Shown piece by piece: positions 50,790 through 59,026 of a stretch of 64,000 bases of DNA. Numbering within the stretch: the stretch's first letter is position 1; each line of letters starts with the position of its first letter. The position numbers and the translations under genes are program-made. The stretch spans positions 868,001 through 932,000 of the forward strand of contig CBDBGS010000008.1 in NCBI GenBank assembly GCA_965205385.1. Direction: 5' to 3'. The notes beneath the pieces are model-generated. The model worked only from the letters and a program-made list of their open reading frames with translations, was not told the DNA's origin and did no database searches. The stretch comes from CATOSP01 sp965205385. GTDB lineage: Bacteria > Chloroflexota > Dehalococcoidia > Lucifugimonadales > UBA3495.

Positions 50790-51923
50790 ATGACTTCCAC
50801 CAAGAAAGACCCGGTGCTGGTGGTGCTTCAGTTGTCAGGGGGCAACGACGGCCTGAACACCATCATCCCTTACGGTGACCCCCTGTACTTGGACAACCGG
50901 CCCAACGTACGGATTGAGGCCGATAGTGTCCTTCCCATCAGCGACCACGTCGGTTTCAACCCGGCGATGGGCCCGATGAAGCGGTTGTACGACGAGGGCA
51001 AGGTCGCGATTATCCAGGGAATCGGTTACCCCAACCCCAGCCGGTCTCACTTCCGCTCCATGGACATCTGGCACACCTGCGAGCCGGACAAGGTTGGAGA
51101 CGAGGGCTGGCTGGGACGCACCATCCGCGACATCGACCCGGAAAAGGAAAACGTATTGACCGGTGTCAACTTCGGCAGGGGCCTTCCCAGGTCACTGGTG
51201 GCTCCCGGCGTGCCGGTGGCTTCGGTTGGCAACCTGGAGACCTACGGAGTGCTGACGGGCATCGAAGTCGAAGAGCAGCGCGCCAAGGCTCTGGATGTCT
51301 TCTCCAGGGTCTACTCGCCGATGATCGGTCAGGGCCCCGTGCTCGACTACTTGGCCCAGACCGGCCTTGACGCTCTGGAAGGCGCTGATATCCTCAGCAC
51401 CGCTCCTGAGATGTACTCCTCGACCGTGGAGTACGGCAATGACACCGTGGCCCAGTACATGCGCAATATCGCACAGGTACATCTAGCCAACTTGGGCACC
51501 AGGGTGCTCTACACTACCGCGCCCTACAACAGTTTCGACACCCACGCCGGTGAATTGGCGAACCACACCAGGCTGTGGACCGAGACCTCAAACGCCGTCG
51601 CAGACTTCTACGACGACCTGAAGGAACACGGCGCGGGCGATAACGTGGTTACGCTGGTATTCACCGAGTTCGGCCGCAGGGTCCACGACAATGGGTCCGG
51701 CACCGACCATGGCTCTGGCGGCGTGGCCTTCGTGGTGGGCGAGTCCGTCAACGGCGGCCTTTACGGTGAGTATCCCTCGCTGGAGGCCGAAAAGCTTCTG
51801 GAAGGGGACCTGCACTACAACAACGACTTCCGTGGCCTCTATTCCACCCTCATCGAGAAGTGGATGGGCCTTGACGCCAAGCCGATCGTGAACGGCTCCT
51901 TCGAGCAGATGGGATTCATTTAG
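50790..51923 (+). CDS. DUF1501-family protein
   Basis: A 377-residue sulfatase-/phosphatase-like-fold protein. It shows VLVVLQLSGGNDGLNTIIPYGDP at the N-terminus, HFRSMDIWHT, SFDTHAGELANHTRLW, VFTEFGRRVHDNGSGTDHGSGGVAFVVG and the region LHYNNDFRGLYSTLIEKWMG. The Asp and His residues likely bind metal. Family members usually carry a Tat signal; this one starts directly with MTSTKKDPVLVVLQLSGGND, so it is probably cytoplasmic. GGAGG lies 10 nt before the ATG. It ends 20 bp before the NHL-repeat gene. Confidence 0.93.
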   Translation: MTSTKKDPVLVVLQLSGGNDGLNTIIPYGDPLYLDNRPNVRIEADSVLPISDHVGFNPAMGPMKRLYDEGKVAIIQGIGYPNPSRSHFRSMDIWHTCEPDKVGDEGWLGRTIRDIDPEKENVLTGVNFGRGLPRSLVAPGVPVASVGNLETYGVLTGIEVEEQRAKALDVFSRVYSPMIGQGPVLDYLAQTGLDALEGADILSTAPEMYSSTVEYGNDTVAQYMRNIAQVHLANLGTRVLYTTAPYNSFDTHAGELANHTRLWTETSNAVADFYDDLKEHGAGDNVVTLVFTEFGRRVHDNGSGTDHGSGGVAFVVGESVNGGLYGEYPSLEAEKLLEGDLHYNNDFRGLYSTLIEKWMGLDAKPIVNGSFEQMGFI

Positions 51924-51943
51924 GCAGGCTCTGTGAGGTAAAT

Positions 51944-52975
51944 ATGACTCCAACTCGAATATCGCACGTACAGCTCCAGTACAGCCACACCATCGGTCGT
52001 GGCGAGCAGTTCGGACCGGGCTTTAGCTACCCGATCCACATGGCCCGGGGCGAGGACGACCTGATGTACGTCCTGTGCCGCTCTTCGGAGTACCGGCCCG
52101 AGGGTACCCGCATTGCGGTGTGCACCGTGGATGAGGAGTACGTCAACGCCTTTGCGCGGGGCGTACCCCAGCAGGGTCCCCACGAATACAATTTTGAGGA
52201 TGGCTCCCTGGTCTGGCCTGTGACCGTGGCGATCGCCAGCAGCGGCAACGTCTACGTGTCCGACGAATGGCTCAACCGCATCTCCATCTTCACCAGGGAC
52301 GGCGATTACGTCGGTAAATGGGAAGAGCGAGTCGGGAGCGGTGACGGAGAACTCGACCGGCCCGCGGGCCTCGCCGTCGACGCGGACGACAACGTCTGGG
52401 TGGTGGACAGCATGAACCACCGCGTCCAGAAGTTCAGCCCCGACGGACAGTTCCTGGCTAAGTTCGGGACCCACGGGGATGGCGACGGTGAGCTGAATAT
52501 GCCCTGGGGCATCTGCATAGACAAACAGGGCAACATCTTCGTCGCGGACTGGCGGAACGACCGGATCCAGAAGTTCACCGCCGATGGTAAGTTCTTGATG
52601 AAGTTCGGTTCCACCGGATCGGGCGAGGGTGAGTTCAACCGTCCCACCGACGTGGCCGTCGACAGGGACGGGATCATTTACGTCGCTGACTGGCTGAACG
52701 ACCGCCTCCAGGTCTTCGATCCCGATGGCGATTTCGTAACCCTCAAGACCGGCGACGCGACCATATCCAAGTGGGGCAAGGACAAGTTGGACGCGAACCC
52801 GGAGATGTGGGGCGAGCGTGACCGCGCGCAGGGCCTCGAGCGGGAGAAGGACTTCTGGGCCCCCAGCGGGGTCGAGGTGGACGACGACAACAACGTCTTC
52901 GTTTGCGAAGGTCCGCGCAACCGCATCCAGGTATACCACAAGCAGTCACCTACCTTCGCGGGGCCACGGCTGTAA
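51944..52975 (+). CDS. NHL-repeat beta-propeller protein
   Basis: A 343-residue protein with four or five clear NHL repeats, each with the pattern P-x-G-[IL]-A-V-D-x-x-x-N-[VI]-[WF]-V-[AV]-D-x-x-x-[HN]-R-[VI]-Q-K-F (for example residues 140-165, 187-212, 234-258, 290-318). It forms a six-bladed propeller. No signal peptide. It is the third gene of the DUF1800-DUF1501 operon and ends before a terminator. Similar proteins act as peptidylglycine-lyase-like enzymes or binding scaffolds; the role here is unknown. Confidence 0.9.
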   Translation: MTPTRISHVQLQYSHTIGRGEQFGPGFSYPIHMARGEDDLMYVLCRSSEYRPEGTRIAVCTVDEEYVNAFARGVPQQGPHEYNFEDGSLVWPVTVAIASSGNVYVSDEWLNRISIFTRDGDYVGKWEERVGSGDGELDRPAGLAVDADDNVWVVDSMNHRVQKFSPDGQFLAKFGTHGDGDGELNMPWGICIDKQGNIFVADWRNDRIQKFTADGKFLMKFGSTGSGEGEFNRPTDVAVDRDGIIYVADWLNDRLQVFDPDGDFVTLKTGDATISKWGKDKLDANPEMWGERDRAQGLEREKDFWAPSGVEVDDDNNVFVCEGPRNRIQVYHKQSPTFAGPRL

Positions 52976-53001
52976 GCTCCAACCGCGCTTAGACCTCTCG
53001 G

Positions 53002-53037
53002 GAAGGCCTCCGGCGAAAGACGGGGGCCTTCTTATTT
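53002..53037 (+). terminator. Intrinsic terminator of the DUF1800 operon
   Basis: A stem GAAGGCC-CCG / GGG-GGCCTTC with a purine-rich loop, followed by TTATTT, 26 bp after the NHL gene stop. Confidence 0.75.
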
Positions 53038-53110
53038 GTATCCACCTCGTAACCGCCAGCCCTACGTGGCTGGTATACTCGTCTTAGCCCGAAACTCGTA
53101 GGAAGTTTCC

Positions 53111-54253
53111 ATGGACCGAAAAGAGCGTATCGCCAGGATCATCGGCGAGTTTGATTCCCAGGGGTGGCACCGGACGGGGACCCTAACCGATCACGAGTCG
53201 GCCCGCTGGTTGGTGGAAATGGTCCGGGAAACTGGCCCCGAACCCCGGCTGGAACCCTTTGAACTGAGCCGGGTGGATCCACAGGCTTGCTATCTGGAGG
53301 TTGACGGGAGCCGGATACAGGGCCTACCCATGTTCGACGGCTCCTTCACCTCTTCCCAAGGAATTACCGGCCGTTTCGGCTCCATAGGATCGGTGGCGGA
53401 AATCGGGCTTGGCGAGGTGACTCGCGGAGGTCCCGCCAACCGTGCGCTGAACGACGCGAGGGAGTCCAGCGGCCACCAAGGACTGGTTGCGGTCACCGTT
53501 GGGGACCGGCCGGGGCTAATGCTCATGAATGCCGCCGCGTTTCCCGGGTCTTTTGGCCCGCCAGTGTTGCAGGTTGCCAGAGAGGTGCGGGACCAGCTCC
53601 GGAGTTATGCGGAGCGCGGCTTGGAGGCGACTCTGACCGCATCCGCGGCCCGGACCGCCGCCGAGTCCTTCAACGTGGTTGCCGAAATCGAAGGCGCGGA
53701 CCAAGACCTTCCACCCTTGATAGTCATGACGCCCAGGTCCGGTTGGTGGCAGTGCGCCAGCGAGCGCGGAGGCGGGTTGGCCCGCTGGCTTGAGTTGATG
53801 CGCGCCGTGACCGAGGCTGGACCTCTTCGAAACGTTATATTCCTTGCCACCAGCGCCCACGAGTTGGGGCTTATGGGAATTTACAGCTTCTTGGAAAGAA
53901 GGCCCGGAATCGAGACCGAAGCGTTTGCCTGGGTCCATTTCGGGGCGAACATTGGCGGCGCGCTCGACCCGACCGCCCGTTTCTCCGCCAACGAAGACGA
54001 GTTGGAAAGTCAGACTGCCTCTTCCCTGATAACCGGAGAAGCGAACCCCACCGAAGCGGCCCCTCGGGGCACGACGGTGGGGGCTGAGTCCCAGGTTATC
54101 GCGGGTCTTGGAGGCCGAGTCACCGCCATGGTCGGCGGCAACCCGTTGTTCCACCTGGAGTCAGACCGTTGGCCCGGCGCCGTGGACGTGGAAGCCGTCG
54201 CCGGGTTTGCCACCGCATATTCAAGCCTAGCCATTGAGCTTGCCGGGAGCTAA
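53111..54253 (+). CDS. Degenerate M28-type peptidase-like protein
   Basis: A 380-residue protein with the overall plan of an M28 aminopeptidase: a PA-like N-terminal insert (residues 85-150), AESFNVVAEIEGAD, LPPLIVMTPRSGWWQCASERGGGLARWLELMRAV, and NVIFLATSAHELGLMGIYSFLE. In active M28 enzymes the second block would carry H-x-D and then D-N-x-x-G; here it reads T-P-R-S and S-E-R-G-G-G. The HE of SAHELG replaces the usual EE. Most zinc ligands thus seem lost, so it may be an inactive paralogue. The ATG has AGGAAG upstream. It is followed 8 bp later by the MqnA-like gene. Confidence 0.78.
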   Translation: MDRKERIARIIGEFDSQGWHRTGTLTDHESARWLVEMVRETGPEPRLEPFELSRVDPQACYLEVDGSRIQGLPMFDGSFTSSQGITGRFGSIGSVAEIGLGEVTRGGPANRALNDARESSGHQGLVAVTVGDRPGLMLMNAAAFPGSFGPPVLQVAREVRDQLRSYAERGLEATLTASAARTAAESFNVVAEIEGADQDLPPLIVMTPRSGWWQCASERGGGLARWLELMRAVTEAGPLRNVIFLATSAHELGLMGIYSFLERRPGIETEAFAWVHFGANIGGALDPTARFSANEDELESQTASSLITGEANPTEAAPRGTTVGAESQVIAGLGGRVTAMVGGNPLFHLESDRWPGAVDVEAVAGFATAYSSLAIELAGS

Positions 54254-54261
54254 TCTTTGCC

Positions 54262-55020
54262 ATGCCCATGAAGGTAGCCCGTATACCCAACTTGGAATGC
54301 GATGCGTTCTATTTCGACATGGAACGCCGCGGCATCGAACTGATAAGCATGGGCCCGAACGCAGTGACCGAGGCGTTGGACGAGGGGACAGTCGATGCCG
54401 GGCCGGTGTCGTTGGTCGATACGTTCCGGTTGGTCCAGAAAGCCAGCCCGATTAGCGGTTTCTGCGTCGCGTCGGTGTCCAGGGCCACTGCGAGCGTGCT
54501 TTTCTCCAGGGAACCCATCGAAGACTTGAGCGGCAAGCGGATCGTGCTTGGAAACAGCGACGCAACGTCGGTTAGTCTGCTTCAGGTGTTGCTGACGCTG
54601 AAGCACGAAATCCGGCGGGAGGCGTTCGTCGATCCACAGTCGGAACACGACGCGTTCCTGCTCAGCGGAAACCAGGCGATTCGGCGGAGGAGAGGCGCGC
54701 GTGGATTCCCCCACCGGTATGACCTCGGGGAAGAGTGGCAAGCGTGGACCGGGCTGCCCTTCGTGTTTTCACGTTGGATGGCCCGCACCGACATGGACCG
54801 TCAGGACCTGGTGGTCCTCGAAGACGCCCTGTTTGTCGGACAAGAAGACTGGATCAACAATCTCTATGCCGCCACTGGCCCACGGGACGACCTTCTCATG
54901 CTTCCGAGAGAGGTATTGGAATACGTGCAGGGCCTTCGGTTTTACCTCGGGGTGCCGGAACAACGGGCTATCGCCGTATTCCAGGACAAGATGGCGTTAT
55001 TGGACGATGTATTAGCCTAG
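54262..55020 (+). CDS. MqnA/chorismate-dehydratase-like protein
   Basis: A 252-residue periplasmic-binding-fold enzyme-like protein. It has MKVARIPNLECDAFYF, EALDEGTVDAGPVSLVDTFRL, LGNSDATSVSLLQVLL, FLLSGNQAIRRR, YDLGEEWQAWTGLPFVFSRWMA and the helical C-terminus. These correspond to MqnA, which turns chorismate into 3-enolpyruvylbenzoate in the futalosine menaquinone route. The G-D-x-A motif of MqnA is G-N-Q-A here, so substrate or activity could differ. No other mqn gene is in the window. Confidence 0.82.
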   Translation: MPMKVARIPNLECDAFYFDMERRGIELISMGPNAVTEALDEGTVDAGPVSLVDTFRLVQKASPISGFCVASVSRATASVLFSREPIEDLSGKRIVLGNSDATSVSLLQVLLTLKHEIRREAFVDPQSEHDAFLLSGNQAIRRRRGARGFPHRYDLGEEWQAWTGLPFVFSRWMARTDMDRQDLVVLEDALFVGQEDWINNLYAATGPRDDLLMLPREVLEYVQGLRFYLGVPEQRAIAVFQDKMALLDDVLA

Positions 55021-55111
55021 GCTTCTTTGTAAATTCTAGTCTTGGTAGGTTATATCCTTGAGCGCCGAATGGCCGGCAGGTCTCAAAAACCTTTGGAGGC
55101 ACATAAACAGC

Positions 55112-55507
55112 GTGGTCAAGATTAAGCATATAGCCTATACCACAACGGACCCCGACAAAGTTGCGGCCTTTTACGTAGAAACGTTGGGCCTGCAGGAAGT
55201 TGGCCGGGGAAGCGGAGGGCATGTCTACCTGAGCGACGGTGAATTGAACATGACGATCCGCAAGTGCAAGTCCGCCGGAGACGCCGACGTGGGCGAGCAG
55301 GGGGCGGACTTCAGCGGCCTCCACCACATCGGGTTTGTTGTGGACGACGTGGAAGAGTACGCCACGCGCATGGAACAAAGCGGCGCGAAGCGGCTAACCC
55401 CCAGGTCGGAGAACCGTGGCCCCGGCCCCAGCCAGGCCGAGATCAAGCTGAGCGGCCCTGACGGTGTGATCCTGGACATATCCGAAACCGGCTGGCTGGG
55501 GAACTAG
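55112..55507 (+). CDS. VOC-family (methylmalonyl-CoA epimerase-like) protein
   Basis: A 131-residue two-module VOC protein starting VKIKHIAYTTTDPDKVAAFYVETLGL and ending in SGPDGVILDISETGWLGN. The metal ligands H5 and E are kept, as are the HH of GLHHIGFVVDDVEEY. I chose the GTG at 55112, which gives the family N-terminus; a TTG at 55058 is in frame. Such proteins include epimerases, glyoxalases and dioxygenases. Substrate unknown. Confidence 0.87.
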   Translation: MVKIKHIAYTTTDPDKVAAFYVETLGLQEVGRGSGGHVYLSDGELNMTIRKCKSAGDADVGEQGADFSGLHHIGFVVDDVEEYATRMEQSGAKRLTPRSENRGPGPSQAEIKLSGPDGVILDISETGWLGN

Positions 55508-55700
55508 ACGGCTCCATCCCGTCTGTGTCTATTGCTGGAGGGAATCCCCGTACAAGTTAAACCAGTCCTCGAACGGCCTCTTAGTCAGCGATGTGGGTCC
55601 TCGAAAGCGGTCTAAATGTCCCGCCGTTGGGGACCCCATGTATGTGCGGTCTGGAATTTCGCATTCCCTTCATCGTAGCGCGCAGATCAGAGAGTGGAAT

Positions 55701-57494
55701 ATGCCAGTCCAACGCTATTCAGTCAATCAACATCCCATCGAGACGCTTCTCACCTGGATAAAGTCAGGTGAAATCGCGATTCCGGAAATCCAACGGCCAT
55801 TCGTTTGGAATGGCGCCAAGGTAAGAGACTTCGTCGATTCCCTGTACCACGGATATCCCGTTGGGTACCTCATCACGTGGCGAAATCCGGACGTCCGACT
55901 GAAAGATGGGAGTACGTCAACGGGCAAGAGGATTCTTATCGATGGACAGCAACGTGTCACGGCTCTGCTGGCGGCTCTACTGGGCGAGGAAGTGATCAAC
56001 AGGGAGTACAAGAGGACCCGTATCACCATTGCCTTTCATCCTGGGGAAGCCCGTTTCGAGGTTGCCAATCCGGCCATTAGAAGGGACCGGGCTTGGATTC
56101 CAGACATCACCGCCGTATTCGTTCCAGATGTGAGGATGCGCCAGATAGTCGACGAATACTGCGATGCCAATCCCGATGCCGATAAGTACGTAATCGACGA
56201 ACGAATGGAGGGTCTTCGAGCGATCCGAAACAATTCGTTGGGTCTGATCGACCTCAACTCGGACCTGGAAGTTGAGGAAGTCGCGGATATATTCGTCCGG
56301 ATCAATTCTCAGGGCGTGGCGCTCAGCGCGGCGGACTTCGCGATGTCGAAAATGGCCGCCAATGAAGAGTTTGACGGCCATAGGCTTCGTAAGTGTATCG
56401 ACTACTTTTGCCATTTGGCGGTGGCTCCAGAGGCATATTCCGACTTGTCTAAAGATGAGGAGTTCGTAGAGACGGACTATTTCCACAGAATGGAGTGGCT
56501 CAAGAACGAACGGGATGATCTATACGACCCATCATATACCGACCTGCTGCGGGTAGCCTTTACGTCCGAATTCAAACGGGGCCGGTTGGAAGACCTGGTA
56601 GCTCTGCTTTCGGGACGTAATTTTGAATCCCGCAGATTTGAAGAAGAGATTGCCGAGGCGTCTTTTTCCCGCCTACGTGAAGGGGTCTTGCGTTTCATCA
56701 ATCAGGCCAACTTCCAACGCTTTGTCATGATCTTGCGTTCAGCCGGATTTGTGGATAAAGGCTTAATCCGTTCCCAGAACACGGTGAATTTTGCCTACAT
56801 CCTATACCTCACACTCCGTAGTCAGCGGATGGCGCCCGTGGAGATTGAGCGCCTGGTCCGGCGGTGGTTCGTCATGTCGGTTCTGACCGCCAGGTATACA
56901 GGATCGCCGGAAACCACATTTGGCGTTGACGTACGCGGCGTCGATACGCAGGGCGCGGCCCAGTATCTTGACACCTTAGAACGGGCTGAATTATCGGATG
57001 CTTTCTGGGATGTGGGCCTCCCGCAACAAATGGACACCCCGGTAGCAAGTAGTCCATATTTCAACGTTTACTTGGCGAGCCAGGTGAAAGAAAACGACAA
57101 AGGGTTCCTTTCCCGCGACCTCACGGTTCGAGACCTCATAGAAGGGGAATGGCATATTCATCACGTGTTCCCCCGTAGTTACCTTCAGAAGAATGGCTTG
57201 CCTCGCAGCCGATACAATCAAATCGCCAACTATGTGCCGATGCAAGGCGAGATCAATATCGCGATCGGCGACCGGGCTCCCGAACGGTATTTCTCCGATT
57301 TAAGGGAGCAATGCAGTACCGGTGTTCCCCGTTACGGCGGTATTACTGACTCTCGGACCTTGGATGACAACCTATCGTCGCATTGCATTCCTTCGGGGAT
57401 GGACCAACTTGGCGTCGAAGACTACAACGAATTCCTACAGAAGCGAAGACAACTTATGTCCGCGAAGATCCGCGATTATTACGCGGCCTTGTAG
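55701..57494 (+). CDS. DUF262/HNH protein, GmrSD-type restriction-like
   Basis: A 597-residue protein with an N-terminal DUF262 ParB/Srx-like domain (SGEIAIPEIQRPFVWNGAKVRDFVDSLYHGYPVGYLI and the DGQQRVTALLAAL motif). Its C-terminal part is an HNH-like nuclease of the DUF1524 sort (EGEWHIHHVFPRSYLQKN ... YNQIANYVPM). The same order occurs in GmrSD and similar type IV systems that cut modified DNA. The central region (VEEVADIFVRINSQGVALSAADFAMSKM) is also typical. It is probably an anti-phage gene. It stands alone, with no methylase. The ATG at 55701 has only a weak ribosome site. Confidence 0.9.
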   Translation: MPVQRYSVNQHPIETLLTWIKSGEIAIPEIQRPFVWNGAKVRDFVDSLYHGYPVGYLITWRNPDVRLKDGSTSTGKRILIDGQQRVTALLAALLGEEVINREYKRTRITIAFHPGEARFEVANPAIRRDRAWIPDITAVFVPDVRMRQIVDEYCDANPDADKYVIDERMEGLRAIRNNSLGLIDLNSDLEVEEVADIFVRINSQGVALSAADFAMSKMAANEEFDGHRLRKCIDYFCHLAVAPEAYSDLSKDEEFVETDYFHRMEWLKNERDDLYDPSYTDLLRVAFTSEFKRGRLEDLVALLSGRNFESRRFEEEIAEASFSRLREGVLRFINQANFQRFVMILRSAGFVDKGLIRSQNTVNFAYILYLTLRSQRMAPVEIERLVRRWFVMSVLTARYTGSPETTFGVDVRGVDTQGAAQYLDTLERAELSDAFWDVGLPQQMDTPVASSPYFNVYLASQVKENDKGFLSRDLTVRDLIEGEWHIHHVFPRSYLQKNGLPRSRYNQIANYVPMQGEINIAIGDRAPERYFSDLREQCSTGVPRYGGITDSRTLDDNLSSHCIPSGMDQLGVEDYNEFLQKRRQLMSAKIRDYYAAL

Positions 57495-57686
57495 TGGGGC
57501 ACGCATGGCAGGCCACATCTCGATACTGGCTTAGGTGGTCTGTTCGGCTTGTAGGGAAGAGATGGAGGACCGTCTAGTCAACATTTCCTCAGCAAATCTT
57601 GACCCAAGCCGGTCACGCTACTCCGGCCGGAAAAGGCTATGTGCATGGTATCCTTGAATGACCTCTCGATTTAGGGGGTCTTTGAT

Positions 57687-58061
57687 ATGATACGCACTAT
57701 TCTGTATTCCCTTTGGCTCCCTCTTCTTGTGGTGGGTGTCTCGGTCGCCAGATTTGGGCTCAATTCAGTCTTCTCCGGTCCAGACTTGAATCAGGTCCTG
57801 ATGCTGTTTGCCCTGAGTTGGCCGGCGGCAGCGCCGTTGACCCTGGCAGTCCGCTTGGTCCACCGGCGTTCCCCGGTCCTGGCGATCGTGTGCGCATTGG
57901 TTTTGGGGCCGGTTGCCCTAGCCGGAGCCATTATGGGTGGTCTGTTAGGTCCGGTTGGAGTCGTTGGATACCCAGTCGCCGCTTCTCTCCCCGCATGGGT
58001 GCTCCTGGGGATCCTCGCCCTCACCCAAAGAGGCAGGAGGAGCCAGGCCTTCGGCCGGTAA
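57687..58061 (+). CDS. Small membrane protein of unknown function
   Basis: A 124-residue protein with three or four hydrophobic helices (residues 5-25, 38-57, 66-88, 94-112) and a basic tail RGRRSQAFGR. AGGGGG lies about 9 nt before the ATG. No family recognised. Confidence 0.6.
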   Translation: MIRTILYSLWLPLLVVGVSVARFGLNSVFSGPDLNQVLMLFALSWPAAAPLTLAVRLVHRRSPVLAIVCALVLGPVALAGAIMGGLLGPVGVVGYPVAASLPAWVLLGILALTQRGRRSQAFGR

Positions 58062-58126
58062 CCGCAGGGGAGAGCTTCCATGGGGTCCCTGGTCATCCAT
58101 ATCGAGCGCGGAACGGAGGCTATGGT

Positions 58127-58366
58127 ATGTGCACCGCGACTGTTCGCCCTCTGTACACGTTTACGTCCTTGAAGGCCAAGCAACGTCAGATCAGGAAAAC
58201 CTTTCCCGAGAACCTTGGCCTGCGGGTCCACCGGGGTCTGAGTTGGCTCGATAGAGCGGAGAAAGAGGTTGAGGCGGGGGACTACGACGCTGCTTTCATT
58301 AACTTGATGATGGACCATCCCGAGAGTCCTTGGGGAGCCGCACATTACCCGGTGGCCGACCCCTGA
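58127..58366 (+). pseudogene. Truncated HEPN-like protein remnant
   Basis: The frame from the ATG at 58127 reads LYTFTSLKAKQRQIRKTFPENLGLRVHRGLSWLDRAEKEVEAGDYDAAFI. It resembles, from memory, the N-terminal part of HEPN-type proteins, which would then continue FLWIAFNAAYA. Here it diverges after AAFI into NLMMDHPESPWGA and stops at 79 residues. I read it as a broken 5' fragment. The rest is absent downstream, where repeats begin. Confidence 0.55.
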
Positions 58367-58429
58367 CCGTCCCCGTCGTATTTCCGTAGTCAACCCAGCC
58401 ACGCCCACCAGCCGGGTCTTTTAATTGTC

Positions 58430-58870
58430 GGTCCATAAGACCATTCTCCGCCTTTCGGAAAAGGGGGATTTCTCCGCTGCTAGGGTCTGAGTTCGCGAGA
58501 ATCGAGAATAACTGGCCCTGTTCCATTTCACCAATCGTAAGGACTGGTCTCTTTCCAGGGGGCCAATGAGTTCCTCGGTCCTGCCCGGTACCGGAAATCC
58601 CCCCAGCCCCCCCTTTCCGAAGGGGGGTTATTTACTTGACCGGTACAGTACTGATTGGCGGCACCTACAATTAAAGGGCCCTGCGCCCACGCGTCTTTTC
58701 ATAGTCGGCCTCGCCACGCCCATTGGTCATTCCAACGAGAGCTGGGATACAGGAGCGGTGCGGTTTTGGGCCGCGACTTACGGAGTCCAGAGTTCTCGAA
58801 CTGGCATGGCACCTGACGGGGATGCCGGACTTGGGAGGTGGATTCCCGCGAAAGGGGGAATGACGGGCGC
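58430..58870. repeat. Repeat-rich intergenic region
   Basis: Most of the 660-bp spacer before the ABC transporter is repeats: a CCGCCTTTCGGAAAAGGGGGATTTC block (58450-58474), the CCCCCTTTCCGAAGGGGGG hairpin (58609-58627), the dispersed element at 58604-58690, and a GGATTCCCGCGAAAGGGGGAATGACGGG unit (58840-58867). No gene is seen. Confidence 0.6.
58604..58690 (+). repeat. Copy 2 of the dispersed ~80-bp element
   Basis: Contains TTTCCGAAGGGGGGTTATTT, then ACTTGACCGG, TACTGATTGGCGGC, and ACAATTAAAGGGCCCTGCGC. It matches the minus strand of 47210-47287 in the same order. Both copies begin with the CCGAAGGGGG hairpin and end GGCCCTG. Confidence 0.75.
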
Positions 58871-59026
58871 CGGGGCGGCGGAGATATTGCAATTTGAATG
58901 CGATTGCTCTGTTCGCCCGCTTAAACTTAGGCTCAAGGATTATTATGCTACTAGTAATAACTTGGGGCGCGTTGCGGAATTACGCTCTCCATAGACGCGA
59001 TTCGTCAATTTAATCGTAGTATAGCC

